Assembly: GCA_964036195.1 (NCBI GenBank)
Contig: OZ038451.1
Coordinates: 8,994,529 to 9,058,528, forward strand
DNA length: 64,000 bases
Direction: 5' to 3'
Source of the DNA: Sphaerolaimus hirsutus
Lineage: Eukaryota; Nematoda; Chromadorea; Monhysterida; Sphaerolaimidae
Shown: positions 1-11,204 of the stretch, one piece after another
Numbering within the stretch: position 1 is the stretch's first letter
Layout: each line of letters starts with the position of its first letter
Position numbers and translations under genes: made by a program
The notes under the pieces: model-generated
The model's database searches: none
What the model was told of the DNA's origin: nothing
Seen by the model: only the letters and a program-made list of their open reading frames with translations

Positions 1-3000
1 TCAGAAACAGCCGCAGCCAAAGCCACACTGCGACAGCTGCACGCAGACCAAACGCAAAGATTCTACTTTGACTTCCTGATGACATCCCACTGCAGGATGC
101 TAGAGGCACTGCATGCTCTGACAATAGCCCAACTTCGAGCAGACCCCACAGAGACGGCGCGCCTTATGTTACAACACCAATACCTGATGGCGACGACCAC
201 AAATGACATCATCCATATTTGGTTCTGCCAATCGCTGAAGAATGGAACATATGAGCTACTGCCGATGGATGTGACAGCCAACAAATGCACTGGACACATC
301 CCCATTCGATTTGATGCCATTGAACCCGGGCCATTCTATGTGGACACAACCACAATGATAATAACTAGTCAAACATATGAGGTACCATGCTCACAAGCTG
401 ATGGACAACTGGTGCAACTCCACAATGCAACCTGGCGCTATGATGCCACCACAGGGACACTCCAGAAATTACCAGGATTACCACCAATGCCACTTCTATA
501 CCAATCTAGCCAGAAGATGGAACCACATCCAGGTCTCGAACAGCCAATGAGACTGCACCCCTTCATGGATGTCAATGGATGGGATACTAGTGACCAATTG
601 ACCAAAATAGTGCAGAAACACCAGAACATCTTGAAAGCACTGGGACTAGACGACCACCAGACGGCTGAGAAGAACACACGGGAGATTGCTCAAAACATTG
701 TGATCTCAGGCTCAGCACAAGCAGGAACCCATACCTGGCTAAAAGTGATCGCAGCATTGATTGCCGTCCCCATGATGGCAATTTGGTGTTTCATTGCTGT
801 CAAATGCTGCCTACCTATGGCTATACGTGCAAAGCTGACCTATAATGCATTGGATATTGTGATGAAATCAATAAGATGGACATGGCAGCAAGCATCAACA
901 CTGGGAAGATGTTTCCAAGCAGTACGCCGATTTCGTGAACGGCGTGAACCAGCTAGAGAACAACTGACCAATGACCCAATGACCTTGCCAATTGTGGTGA
1001 CGACAACAGAGACACCACAGCACAATCGACGTCCACGGACAGTAGCCGCTTTGACACAGGGACGCAGTATCACCATCAATGGAGAAACTATTGAACTACG
1101 ACCTGTGCAAGTGGTCAACATGATTCAAATGCCAGAACATGACATGGAAAATGTACCCACTGCCTCAATAACCATTAATGGCAGAAATGTCATGGCCACA
1201 GTTGACACAGGGGCTCAATGCAGCCTCATTGGCAAATTACTGGCTGACACGTTGAATCTGCCACAGGAATCACCACTGCGGCAGAAACAGAATTTGACAT
1301 CGGCATCAGGCCATGAAATCACCACGGCTGGCTCAGTGAGAGCGAGCCTTGGTTGGGGAGAATACCAATGGACAGTGCCAATGCATGTATCAGAAGAATT
1401 GGCAGACTCAGTAGTGCTGGGAAATGACTCGCTTCAAGCATTGGGACAATTGACAATTCAATATGACAACAATGAACCACGTGCCACAGAGAAACACCAC
1501 CAACACCAAGTCAATAATGTTGAAGCTGTGAAAATGGTCAATAAACACAACTTGTTATATGTTGCTGTGAGTATTGCAAACACCACTCTGGCAGCACTCC
1601 TGGACTCTGGGGCACAATGCAGTTTGATTGATGAGAAAATAGTTCATGATCTGGGCCTGGGCCCGATCCAACCACTAGCGCCAAATGACCAGCTAGTGTC
1701 AATCACGGGGCATTCATTGACAATACCAGGACAAGTGAGCATCAGAATCATTATAGCAGGACAGCCAATGCAGCAAAAGTTCTATGTGGCCAAGGACCTA
1801 AATGATGAAATACTAATCGGGGGAGATGTGCTCCGGAGATTTCGCAGCCTGACAATCTGCTACCAGACTAGCCGCGTGTGGGTGGGCACCAGACAAATCG
1901 GCCTTGGACCCACTGGTGACTCAACACCAACCGATGGTCCTCCAACAACAACTTGGCCAGTGAGACTCAATGACAGGGAATTTGTTCGCAGCAACACACA
2001 GAAAAGGATATCGGTCGCAGTGATTGGCCTGCCCAGCTGTGACCCTCAAATGAACCTGGTATTTGTGCCAAAACCACCACAAGAAATACGAGGGCTACGA
2101 TTACCGTACTTCCGAGTACCTGGCGGACACGAATTACTGCGGCTGGACATCTACAATACGTCAGCGCAGCACAGGTGCTTGCCGAAGGGTGAAACGATTG
2201 GGCATATGGAAGTGGCAGGAACAGCCATCCCGCTAGCTCGGCAAACTTCACAACCCACCGTACCACCGCGGGCAGTAAATGCCATTGATGGACCACCATC
2301 AGAACAGACCACAGAGCCTGATGAAAAAAACCTAAGGAACCTGACTGGAGATGCACTGAAGCAACGTCTGCTGAAATTGGAGTCCGCCTGGTGCTTTGGG
2401 AAAACATTGGCCCCAGAACAAAAAGAGAAGCTGACACAACTGCTCCGTCGATACCACGATTGCTTTGCGCTGGATTACAGCGAACTCACCACCATAACAG
2501 GTGGGATCTACCATCGCATCAAGACACACGGCAAGCCGCCAATCCAGCTGGCGCCGCGAAGGACGCCACCACATCTGAGGGATGTCGTTGAAGACGAGCT
2601 GAATTCTATGCTGAGGTCAGGGGTGATCGTGAAATCACACAGCCCATGGCGTGCTGCCATTGTGATGGTCAAAAAGAAGGACAACACGCACCGGCTCTGT
2701 CAAGATTACAGAGAATTGAATCAAATCACAGAAAGCGATGCATTCCCAGCACCTGACCAAGCAGAGATATTTGACAGAATAGCTGAACTAAATCCAAAGT
2801 ATTTCAGCAGTTTGGACTGTCTTGGAGCGTACTGGCAATTACCCATGCATCCAGATGATGCTGAAAAGACCGCATTCGGAGTGGCAAATGGCCACCTGTA
2901 CCATTTCACCAGAATGCCATTTGGCCTCAGCACTGCGCCAGCATCATATGCCAGAGCCATCACCACCATTTTTGAGCCAATCATCAACAAGAGTGTGTTG

Positions 3001-6000
3001 GCTTATATGGATGATTTATTGACAGCCTCACCCACCTTTGACAAGCATCTGGCTGACCTGGAAGCACTACTTGACAGAGCAAGAATGTACCGACTGAAGT
3101 TCAAGGCGAAGAAATGCTCCTTTGGTGTGGACGAATGCATATTCCTCGGATTCAAATTGTCCAGAAAAGGAATTGAACAAGACATTCAAAAGACAAAGGC
3201 GATTGAAACATTCCCACAGCCAACCACCAGAACAGGCGTGAAATCATTCTTGGGAATGTGTGGTTTCTATCGACGCTTCATAAAGAATTATTCCATGATT
3301 GCCAAACCATTGATTGAGCTGACCAAGGAGGCTGTGGAATTTGAATGGACAGATGAACGTCAGAAAGCATTTGACAATCTCAAGAATGCACTTGTTGCGG
3401 CACCAGTTCTGGCATTCTATCGGCCAGAACTTGACTTGATCATATCGGTGGATGCAGCCTGCCCTCCAGTGCATGGGTACGGAGCAGTTTTGGAACAGTG
3501 CCAGCCCGAGACCGGCGAGACTCGCCCCATCGCATTTGCGTCAACAAAAGTATCGGACAACCGCAATGACTTCCATGCCATGATCAGAGAAGCAGAAGCG
3601 TTGGCTTGGATACTAGAGAAATACAAACATCTATGCATGGGCAGAAAAGTGACCGTGTACACAGACAGCCGCGCCTTGGCCTATTTGATGCAGGCACAAG
3701 GGCATAGCCAGTATGTGACCAGAATCTGCCTGACATTAGCAGGATACGACCTGGATGTACGCCATCGGCCAGGAAAAGCCAATGTTGTAGCGGATGCACT
3801 ATCCCGAGCTCCAACAGGACAGGATCAAAGCATGCTCAACAAGATCGATGACCCGCCAATGGAAATAAAGCTGAACGAAGCCAAAATCCACAAGCCACGG
3901 CCATGGTGGAGAGAACTGCCACCATATGAGCCAGCGGAACCAATCCCAGACCCCTACAAGGGCCCACGGAAAGCAAATGACGCGGAAACAATGGCAGTCC
4001 AGCAGCCCGCTGTCACACGCATTATGGCAGTGCTGCGTTCCCCAAGAGATACTGGCGAACCAAGTCCAGCTCAATTGAACAACTGGAGAGACCGACTGAT
4101 GGCGGCGCAAGTTGAAGACAAGGAGACCCAGGCTTTGATCAGACAAATGGAACAGGGCAGCCAACCATGCTATGGAGCACACTATGCATACCCTGAGCTG
4201 CTGGCATATGTACGTAACCCAACACAACCGGCAGAAAAAGCCAAGCGAACCAGAGTATTTGTGCCAAGATCACTGAGAAACCAGATGATGGCAGAGCACC
4301 ATGACACCACAATCGGCGGGCACCTGAATGCCCGAAAAGTGATTTCATCAATGACGCAACACGTGTACTGGCCGGAAATGAGGCAGGATGTGTACAACTA
4401 CATCAAGACATGTGCCCACTGCCAAGCACGCAATGCACCAGTTCCCAAAACCAGACTGCCAATGCCAGAGACCCAGCCAACTTTGCAGCCTTTTGAGTGG
4501 ATTCACATAGACCACCTGGAGCTGCCAACCAGCTATTCAGGTCACAGCTACATCTTCCTGGTTGTGGACAAATGCTCTAGATGGGCAGATGGCTGGCCTG
4601 TGGAACGCACAGATGCAAAAACTGCAGCCCAACTGCTTGTTGAGAACTGGATATGCAAATATGGTGCACCAGCATTTATGACATCAGATTGCCATGCGTC
4701 ATTTACTGGGGAGCTCTTCACAGAAATAACACGCTTGTTCCAGATCAGAAAGATCAGCACTGCCCCATTCCACCCACAAAGCAATGGAATCGTGGAACGA
4801 GCCAATCGCAGCCTGCTCGGCTTATTGGCCGCCTGCATGAGAGACCTGGATCACCATGACTGGCCATCTTGGCTGCCATTTGCCCTGATGGCAAACCGAA
4901 TGGCAGTACACTCAGCAACTGGTGTATCACCATACACCTGCATCTTTGGACAAATGCCAAGAACCACGCTGGCAGCGGATCTGAAGCCAAAGAGATTTGA
5001 GACAGCAATGGAATACCCCAGCTACATGAGCACACTCATGGCCAATCTCAGACGCATATGGGCGTTCGCCAACAAAGCCAACCAAGAACAGAACAGACAA
5101 AACAAAGACATCCACGACAGAAAGTGCACCAAAGCGCAAGGGCTGCATCTGGGTTGCCTTGTGCTGAAAAAGTCATTCACGATACCAGGGGATCAGACAG
5201 GAAAAACACGTGATGTCTGGGTCGGACCCTATATGGTCACAAAACTCATTGGGAACCCACCAAAAACAGTACACCTGCAGAAATGGAATGAGCCCAATGG
5301 TCCACACATGAGATACTCAGCCATGCTGGTCAAGACATGGTACCCACGGGATGACACGTATCCAACCTTCGGGCATGGAGGCCCCCCTGCTCAAGAAATC
5401 AGGGAACCTGATGACAGCCACGCCAACACGGGACAGAACGACACCACCGAACCAATAATAGTGCCCACACAGGATGGATCGACATCCTCAACAAAGGCGC
5501 AGGCTCCTGCCACAACGTCAATGCCAAATGCTGACCAGACGATTCAACCACGGGCTGCCACGCGCTACAACCTCCGTCAGAACCCCAAGAAGAAAGTCAT
5601 CGGGATGATTCGGGCAGGACCAGCACTGGAACGTAACGAGACAGATGAGCTCTGCAGAACCCTGTGGGGAGACAGCAATTTGCGTGAGCACAATGCAGAA
5701 TGGAGGACAACATCACTACCTGATGGCGGCTCTATGAATTATGAAGCCGACTTCAGCAGTCAAACAGCGCCAGACAAGACCACTGCATATAACAAGCCAC
5801 CTGCACGCGACTTCACTAAAGCCGCAGTTCCATGCCTGCGGGCGGACGCAGCAAAGTCAACAGAATACACCATCGCTCATGACATGATCAACAGCACGGT
5901 GCGCATCAAGCCTAGTCGACCGAAAATCCTAGTTCCGCCCCACAGCTTTATCGAGACCAACATTCACGTTGTGGTACCAAGCGGATACGCAGCTCAACTC

Positions 6001-6171
6001 TACCACCCAGAAGATGCTGGCCATGGTTACAAGCTGCTGGAACAAACATACCCAGCAGGAACGCACCACATCTCGCTATGGTTCATTATAAACAAAACCG
6101 TAACATTCACTGTTATTGACACATTGGCGTGCATGCACATGTATAAGATAATTGATTTAACAACCATTTAA
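1..6171 (+). CDS. Retroelement polyprotein: env-like segment, two proteases, RT-RNase H-integrase, dUTPase-like tail (5' end outside window)
   Basis: The frame is open from base 1, so the ATG at 79 need not be the true start; stop is TAA at 6169-6171. Residues are numbered from that ATG. Residues 1-290 look like a membrane glycoprotein: cysteines, two N-glycosylation sequons (N55, N116), a hydrophobic span at about 221-245, then a basic region. Two retropepsin-like active sites follow: DTGAQ at 376 with VLGND near 447, and DSGAQ at 509 with LIGGD near 580. Reverse transcriptase has YMDD at 976-979. RNase H shows aspartates D1125 and D1196. Integrase has an HHCC-type finger (CAHC at 1445) and D1478, D1537, E1573 with 35-residue final spacing. 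The last ~80 residues resemble a dUTPase-like beta barrel. Domain order PR-RT-RH-IN and sequence style indicate the Ty3/gypsy group. No stops or frameshifts are seen, so the copy looks recent. Gag is not visible. No host function is expected. Confidence 0.93.
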   Translation, partial: SETAAAKATLRQLHADQTQRFYFDFLMTSHCRMLEALHALTIAQLRADPTETARLMLQHQYLMATTTNDIIHIWFCQSLKNGTYELLPMDVTANKCTGHIPIRFDAIEPGPFYVDTTTMIITSQTYEVPCSQADGQLVQLHNATWRYDATTGTLQKLPGLPPMPLLYQSSQKMEPHPGLEQPMRLHPFMDVNGWDTSDQLTKIVQKHQNILKALGLDDHQTAEKNTREIAQNIVISGSAQAGTHTWLKVIAALIAVPMMAIWCFIAVKCCLPMAIRAKLTYNALDIVMKSIRWTWQQASTLGRCFQAVRRFRERREPAREQLTNDPMTLPIVVTTTETPQHNRRPRTVAALTQGRSITINGETIELRPVQVVNMIQMPEHDMENVPTASITINGRNVMATVDTGAQCSLIGKLLADTLNLPQESPLRQKQNLTSASGHEITTAGSVRASLGWGEYQWTVPMHVSEELADSVVLGNDSLQALGQLTIQYDNNEPRATEKHHQHQVNNVEAVKMVNKHNLLYVAVSIANTTLAALLDSGAQCSLIDEKIVHDLGLGPIQPLAPNDQLVSITGHSLTIPGQVSIRIIIAGQPMQQKFYVAKDLNDEILIGGDVLRRFRSLTICYQTSRVWVGTRQIGLGPTGDSTPTDGPPTTTWPVRLNDREFVRSNTQKRISVAVIGLPSCDPQMNLVFVPKPPQEIRGLRLPYFRVPGGHELLRLDIYNTSAQHRCLPKGETIGHMEVAGTAIPLARQTSQPTVPPRAVNAIDGPPSEQTTEPDEKNLRNLTGDALKQRLLKLESAWCFGKTLAPEQKEKLTQLLRRYHDCFALDYSELTTITGGIYHRIKTHGKPPIQLAPRRTPPHLRDVVEDELNSMLRSGVIVKSHSPWRAAIVMVKKKDNTHRLCQDYRELNQITESDAFPAPDQAEIFDRIAELNPKYFSSLDCLGAYWQLPMHPDDAEKTAFGVANGHLYHFTRMPFGLSTAPASYARAITTIFEPIINKSVLAYMDDLLTASPTFDKHLADLEALLDRARMYRLKFKAKKCSFGVDECIFLGFKLSRKGIEQDIQKTKAIETFPQPTTRTGVKSFLGMCGFYRRFIKNYSMIAKPLIELTKEAVEFEWTDERQKAFDNLKNALVAAPVLAFYRPELDLIISVDAACPPVHGYGAVLEQCQPETGETRPIAFASTKVSDNRNDFHAMIREAEALAWILEKYKHLCMGRKVTVYTDSRALAYLMQAQGHSQYVTRICLTLAGYDLDVRHRPGKANVVADALSRAPTGQDQSMLNKIDDPPMEIKLNEAKIHKPRPWWRELPPYEPAEPIPDPYKGPRKANDAETMAVQQPAVTRIMAVLRSPRDTGEPSPAQLNNWRDRLMAAQVEDKETQALIRQMEQGSQPCYGAHYAYPELLAYVRNPTQPAEKAKRTRVFVPRSLRNQMMAEHHDTTIGGHLNARKVISSMTQHVYWPEMRQDVYNYIKTCAHCQARNAPVPKTRLPMPETQPTLQPFEWIHIDHLELPTSYSGHSYIFLVVDKCSRWADGWPVERTDAKTAAQLLVENWICKYGAPAFMTSDCHASFTGELFTEITRLFQIRKISTAPFHPQSNGIVERANRSLLGLLAACMRDLDHHDWPSWLPFALMANRMAVHSATGVSPYTCIFGQMPRTTLAADLKPKRFETAMEYPSYMSTLMANLRRIWAFANKANQEQNRQNKDIHDRKCTKAQGLHLGCLVLKKSFTIPGDQTGKTRDVWVGPYMVTKLIGNPPKTVHLQKWNEPNGPHMRYSAMLVKTWYPRDDTYPTFGHGGPPAQEIREPDDSHANTGQNDTTEPIIVPTQDGSTSSTKAQAPATTSMPNADQTIQPRAATRYNLRQNPKKKVIGMIRAGPALERNETDELCRTLWGDSNLREHNAEWRTTSLPDGGSMNYEADFSSQTAPDKTTAYNKPPARDFTKAAVPCLRADAAKSTEYTIAHDMINSTVRIKPSRPKILVPPHSFIETNIHVVVPSGYAAQLYHPEDAGHGYKLLEQTYPAGTHHISLWFIINKTVTFTVIDTLACMHMYKIIDLTTI

Positions 6172-6593
6172 GATGTGGATAGCCCTAAGACAGGATAGAT
6201 TTTGTTCTCGCTCAGATTGGTATATGAAATATTTGCACAAATTTCAAGCTCATAACAATTTCCTGTGTACTGGAAGCTCTTCACTGCAAACCCCCAGTTT
6301 TCTCTAAGACACCATCGCGATACTCATGTATTCCATACGATTCAATCACTTCCAGTTTATGGAGATAGTCATGAGCCTATAACTCGTCCATTGAAGTGAT
6401 TGACGCATTTCGTTGTTTACTGGAGGTACAAACCAAAGCTCAAATCCATTCCCCCCATCAAGTGAATCCAAATTGGAACCACCTTCTTCTCGTTAGACCC
6501 AATGGTTTGTACACCCACTTTTATGAGACTGTCTGATTTATATATCCTACACGAGGCCGTTGTAGACAGCGTGGAGGGCCGAAATGTAAGGTC

Positions 6594-6883
6594 GCGCGCC
6601 ATGGCGCGCTGGCGCCACACCATTTTTCGAATGGCGTAGCCAACGCTAGCAAACTAGCATTGGCTCTGCCTAATGATGTCGCCGTAAAGTTAATGGCGAC
6701 ATCATTAATCAACACTCTGGCGCCGATTGAGGGAAATCGGCGAGGGCGCTTGCGCTCATCTGAGCGCAAGAAAACGGGTCGCCACGCGACAAAATGGCCG
6801 ACGCGCAAAAGTATGCGCGACATGGCCAAGAACCGCACTGTAAAGTAGCAATGCGAGCGGTGCGCAAGAACGCGGCACCGCTC
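6594..6883. repeat. Cluster of consecutive hairpins downstream of the retroelement frame
   Basis: Within about 290 bp lie a 16-bp perfect palindrome (6594-6609) and stems of 13 bp (6671-6683 with 6695-6707), 8 bp (6721-6728 with 6735-6742), 10 bp with a 2-nt loop (6749-6758 with 6761-6770), 5 bp (6778-6782 with 6786-6790) and 9 bp (6855-6863 with 6875-6883). An imperfect ~10-bp stem lies at 6640-6663. The stretch is GC-rich compared with its flanks. The function is unknown; structured 3' RNA of the retroelement is the simplest guess. Confidence 0.8.
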
Positions 6884-7091
6884 TGGAAATATACTCCGCG
6901 GACCGCAAAGTATGTGCAGAATCCTACCATAATCTAATGAATAAAGTCATGCAGAACCGGTCCTTACTTTGAGCAAGAAACAGTGAAAATGATATAGCTA
7001 TGACGAAAAGTCTGCATGACTTTGGTTCTTCATTCAGATGGGTTATGGTAGGTTTCCATACTAAGTGTGATGTCCGCCGAGTATAGTTAAG

Positions 7092-7348
7092 GGGTCGCCT
7101 TCGACGCGACCCAATTATGACCGTCAGGGCAGGCAAAATGTGATCGCCACTGCGCCAGAATCGGCACAGTAAATACGAGACGGCGATACGCATTTGCCGC
7201 TCAAATGTCGCTGTATCACCTCACAAATGTGCTGTGATACAGCGCGGAATCTGCAGGGGCCAGCGGAGTGCACTATGAAGATGTGCAGTGGCCATTTCTT
7301 CAAATCAAGTTCCAAACAATGAATGCCATGCATCTTCATAGTGCACTC
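7092..7348. repeat. Further hairpins, including an 18-bp perfect stem
   Basis: Stems are 7092-7098 with 7106-7112 (7 bp), 7209-7219 with 7234-7244 (11 bp) and 7266-7283 with 7331-7348 (18 bp perfect, 47-nt loop). They continue the hairpin series that starts near 6594. Confidence 0.75.
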
Positions 7349-9592
7349 AAAATACATAATTGCCTTGCCGCTTTTGTGACCTGTTTTACACTGTTTTTCC
7401 ACCCGCTTAGAAATTACACCCTCTTTGTGACAGTATAAATACAGTGCCTTGACTCCAAACCAACAATCAGTTGCTAAATGGAAACAGAATTTCACCACTG
7501 AAAAAGCCCTGTGTGCACACAATGGAACATCTACAGGAGACGCTGCAGCCCATGGCACTGGTTCAACTGGGCAACTGCACATGCTTGCATGTGCACTGGC
7601 CCAAACTCTACTTCTCAAGAAAACTCATTTTTAACTGGCTGATTGTTGGTTGGAGTAAAGGCACTGGTAACGTTTTTGCCATTCTGGTAACCATGGTAAT
7701 GTATTGGTGTATTTTCGATTTTGTATCCTACTTAAAAATGCCCCTGAAATACCGATTCGTTTTTCTACTGTTTATCGCATGACCTGACACTTTTCTTATG
7801 TTTGTGAAACCCAGAAACACTTTTGTATCATTTTGCCAGACAACACAAAATATCGTGGCACTGCCCGTTCTTTCAATAAAAAGATGCTGGCAAAGAAACC
7901 TTGAAACTCGAATTTAATTACCTAATCAACACCACCAAATAAAGTAGCACGCTAACCCATCCTTCACATAAATAATCTGCACTTTCATGAGAAAACGATA
8001 CTTGGGTGACACCTCTTGGCACACTCACCCAAGCCCTACCCCTAAACTGGAATTAGTGCTATACACTGATGAAAAATGTAGAATTTGTAGAATGTATAAT
8101 ACAAACATAACATATTTATACAGATCAGGCTTTTAATCAGGCAGTAAGTGTAATTCTGGTAGTGAAATGATCATCCCCAGAGGATTTTCACGGTACTTTC
8201 CCATATCATCAGCAATTTTTTGTATTCATGCAATTCATATGGCTTTACTTAGCTGGATAATATCCTGAAAATTCAGAATAAAGACATTTCCACTTTTAGG
8301 TTCACCTGTTTTCGTTATGAAAGTATTTCGTCAAATTTTAAAAACTGACATTTTCCACCGAAACCGAAAAAGGGGGATTGCTTTTTGCGCGGCACAAACT
8401 GCATTTCTGCATCGTTGCAGCAAAACCCAGATGACATACATGTGTTCAAGAAAAAAGTTTCGCATTTTTACTTGTTTTCTGCGTCTGATGGGGTAAAATT
8501 TATTTGCACTTTGAAGGTTCAGTCATTCGATGTTCGCAAGCCTCTCACAGATGTTTTTGATGAATATCGTGTTGGTTTTTACGTTTTACAGGGTTACGTC
8601 TTTGTGTACTTTTTTCATAAAATGTTCGAATGCAGTAATTTGTTTTCAATCCCGACTCGAGAGGTTATTTCACAGTGGGAGCCAGATGTTTTATAGATCT
8701 AGACTATTCAACGTTTTACCCACAAACCCGTGTCATCCGTACTAAACTTACCTGGGACCAATTCCCAAAGTGGATTGGTAACAAGACAAGTGGCAAGTGA
8801 AATGTTAAGTTGCAAGTGACAAGTACTCTTTAAGCGACAGTGAGGTTTCTGAACAAAATACGTGTCACTTTTAGGGTTGGAAAAAACTTCTTTTTTTATT
8901 ATTAAAAAAATACGTTTTTTTTCAAAGCTCCCAGATATGGCCTTGTGTCAACATATATAGGTATATCAGACAGTGGCAATACTCTGTGATGTTATAAATG
9001 ACCATATAATGTCGGTGGAGCCATGGGATAGCATTATAAGTGGTGATTTGTGTCAAAAATATCCATTTTTTGTCGACATATCGTTCGTATATCGCCTTAT
9101 AGTCGAATGTTCGTGACTTCAGGTAAAGTTTGGCACGGAATAGTGATCAAACAAGGTTGTAAAACGAGGTTGTTACTTTGGGAGTGAAGTTACACACTGT
9201 GGAGGTACATGGAAGCACATTACCTCAATATTATATACTACAGCAACATATGACGGCTTATTAACCCATGGTAGCACATAGAAATGGATACTTTGATACT
9301 AAAAATGCCACAAAACCAATGGAAACAACCACCAATGTCAATTTGTTTTTGAAATTGCGCGCTTGCGCGCAAAAATTTTGCAAAATACCTAGTGCTTAGT
9401 ACTAAAAATTTCGATCGATGTTTTTTTATTAAAAAAATGTTTCGGACATTGTGTTATTTAAAAAAAACGTTTGCAAAAAACATCTGCCAACCCTAGTCAC
9501 TTTTAAGTTTTACCCGACACCCGAACGGTCCATTCAGTTATCACTTACCATTTTTCTTGTTCTCTTGTGGAAATGGTACCTCAGGTCACTCT

Positions 9593-9717
9593 CAGACCTT
9601 GTAAAATGTTATCCAAAGTGTCAAAAGTCATGTCATGTCCTTCAGTCCCTTTTTACGATGTTTGACATTTTACGTGACTTTTGACACTGCTTGACATTTG
9701 TCATTTTACACGGTCTG
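9593..9717. repeat. Foldback element with CAGACCxTGTAAAATG-type ends
   Basis: It begins CAGACCTTGTAAAATG and ends with CATTTTACACGGTCTG. The interior is built of copies of (A)AAATGTCAAAAGTCATG in both orientations. A closely related 108-bp element lies at 51910-52017. Confidence 0.7.
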
Positions 9718-10265
9718 GAAGTGGTACCTGGTTTTTTACGTGTGCACTGCAATTACTTTCGAGCTGACTGTTTCAACTTTCACTTTTAGCTGTCATTTTC
9801 AAGGTCAACAGCTTATTTTAAATCATTTTTCAACTGTTTCTGTACTTGATAATCTCCATAGTTTTTTAAAAAATAACAGAAATTGTGTGACATAATTTTC
9901 TGATGACACCTAAGCTGTAAAAAACACACACTGTAAAATGTCGCGGGTGTGTCATTGCTTGACTCTCATGATAAAATGAGCATTCATTTTTATGTATTAT
10001 TTTACTATTTTCGCTAAGCAATCAAAAACGCCATTTACATTTTAGCTGCGTGCATTTTTTGCCTTGGAATTTATTACTGAGTCTGATTCATGGTGAATTT
10101 TTGTCATTTTCTATTCATTTTTGCTGTAAAAATCGTTCAAAAACGTTCAATGCCATTCAGAATAGAAAAACAGCCAGACGAAATGAGATTTGCATTTCCC
10201 ATGCTTTCACAATAATACTGAGCCAATCCCATAGTTACCTTGTAAAATGCCCTGTAAGATGAAAA

Positions 10266-10351
10266 ATTCCATGAAAAGTGTCAAATATCATGTTCTGTAA
10301 AATGTAAAATTCCCTGAAAAGTGTCAAATATCATGTTCTGTAAAATGTCAA
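10266..10351. repeat. Tandem duplication, 43-bp unit, two copies
   Basis: Two nearly identical units carry the words GAAAAGTGTCAAATATCATG and TTCTGTAAAATGT. The words belong to the same family as the foldback elements in this window. Confidence 0.75.
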
Positions 10352-11204
10352 ATTTTTTTTTTTACTGGTGGTTTGACATTTTCCGGCCATTTTACATGAC
10401 TTTTCCGGCCCTTTTTTATGACGTTTCGCACGTTGCATGACATTTCACGCGGGTACTCTGCAACTACTTTACTCGTCACTTAGGTGCTCCACACGGTAGT
10501 TGACATTCGAATGTCATTGTCAACTGGTTGATGACAACCCATATTTTAGTTCACGTGTCACAGAGCGATCTTCAATTGCCGGTGCTGCAACGACGAACAA
10601 TCAATCTAGCGACATGTGCAATTGTAGATTTGGCCCCTGGTCACTGGCAAACTATAGGCCAAAAAATTTTTCCCGAAGTTTGTGGATAAAATTGCTGTCG
10701 ATTTTTGAAGAATTGGTGAAATTTGAGTGTTTTTAGTGCTTAGCATCAATAAATATATTTTTTGTTTTTGAGGGCAGTTGGTTGTGAGTTCTATGAAAGT
10801 ATAATGTCAAAAATTGGCAGATGGCAAAGATCCAGTGGCAGTTTCATTCTGAAAAATGAAATGAGAGACTGTGCTACCAACTGCCTTTTGCTCTACACTT
10901 TTTCGCATATCGTATGTATTTACATAAATTCGTAAATATGTGTACCTCTAACTAGGTATACTAATTATGAACCATTTTCTAAATGCAATCAACGTTTTTG
11001 GCATGATTTGTTTGCATAATTCATTGCATTCGCCGTTTTATCCCGTCATAAAACCCCCCAAAAACACTCAGGTAATTAATCTGAAATTATCAAAATTTTC
11101 CATTTTATCCAGCATTCCAAACATTGTTAAAAATCCCTAACTCTAATTCTAAAAACCCTTAAACCCTACCAAAAAATCCCACAACCCGTCAAAAGCCTAC
11201 AAAA

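Larger units (their letters stand above)
1..7348 (+). mobile_element. LTR-type (Ty3/gypsy-like) retroelement, 3' part
   Basis: This covers the polyprotein frame plus the adjoining non-coding DNA that differs from the AT-rich surroundings. I could not define a 3' LTR: the 5' end is outside the window, so there is no second copy to align. AATAAA motifs lie near 6941 and 7876. The right boundary is approximate and set at the last strong hairpin. Confidence 0.6.
7349..11204. other. Gene-free AT-rich stretch
   Basis: No convincing coding exon was seen on either strand; the short open frames lack family resemblance and splice context. It contains a GC-rich 18-bp palindrome at 9355-9372, a foldback element at 9593-9717 and a 43-bp tandem duplication at 10266-10351. 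The E-Syt promoter should lie in its right part, but I see no recognisable core element. Confidence 0.6.

Noticed and set aside
2332..5148. Many minus-strand open frames under the retroelement
   Set aside because: They are shadows of the long GC-balanced polyprotein frame; none resembles a known family.
6172..8400. 3' LTR and polypurine tract, for example the AAAAAGGGGGA run near 8368
   Set aside because: Without the 5' LTR no copy can be aligned, and the tract is more than 2 kb beyond the stop, so it was not annotated.
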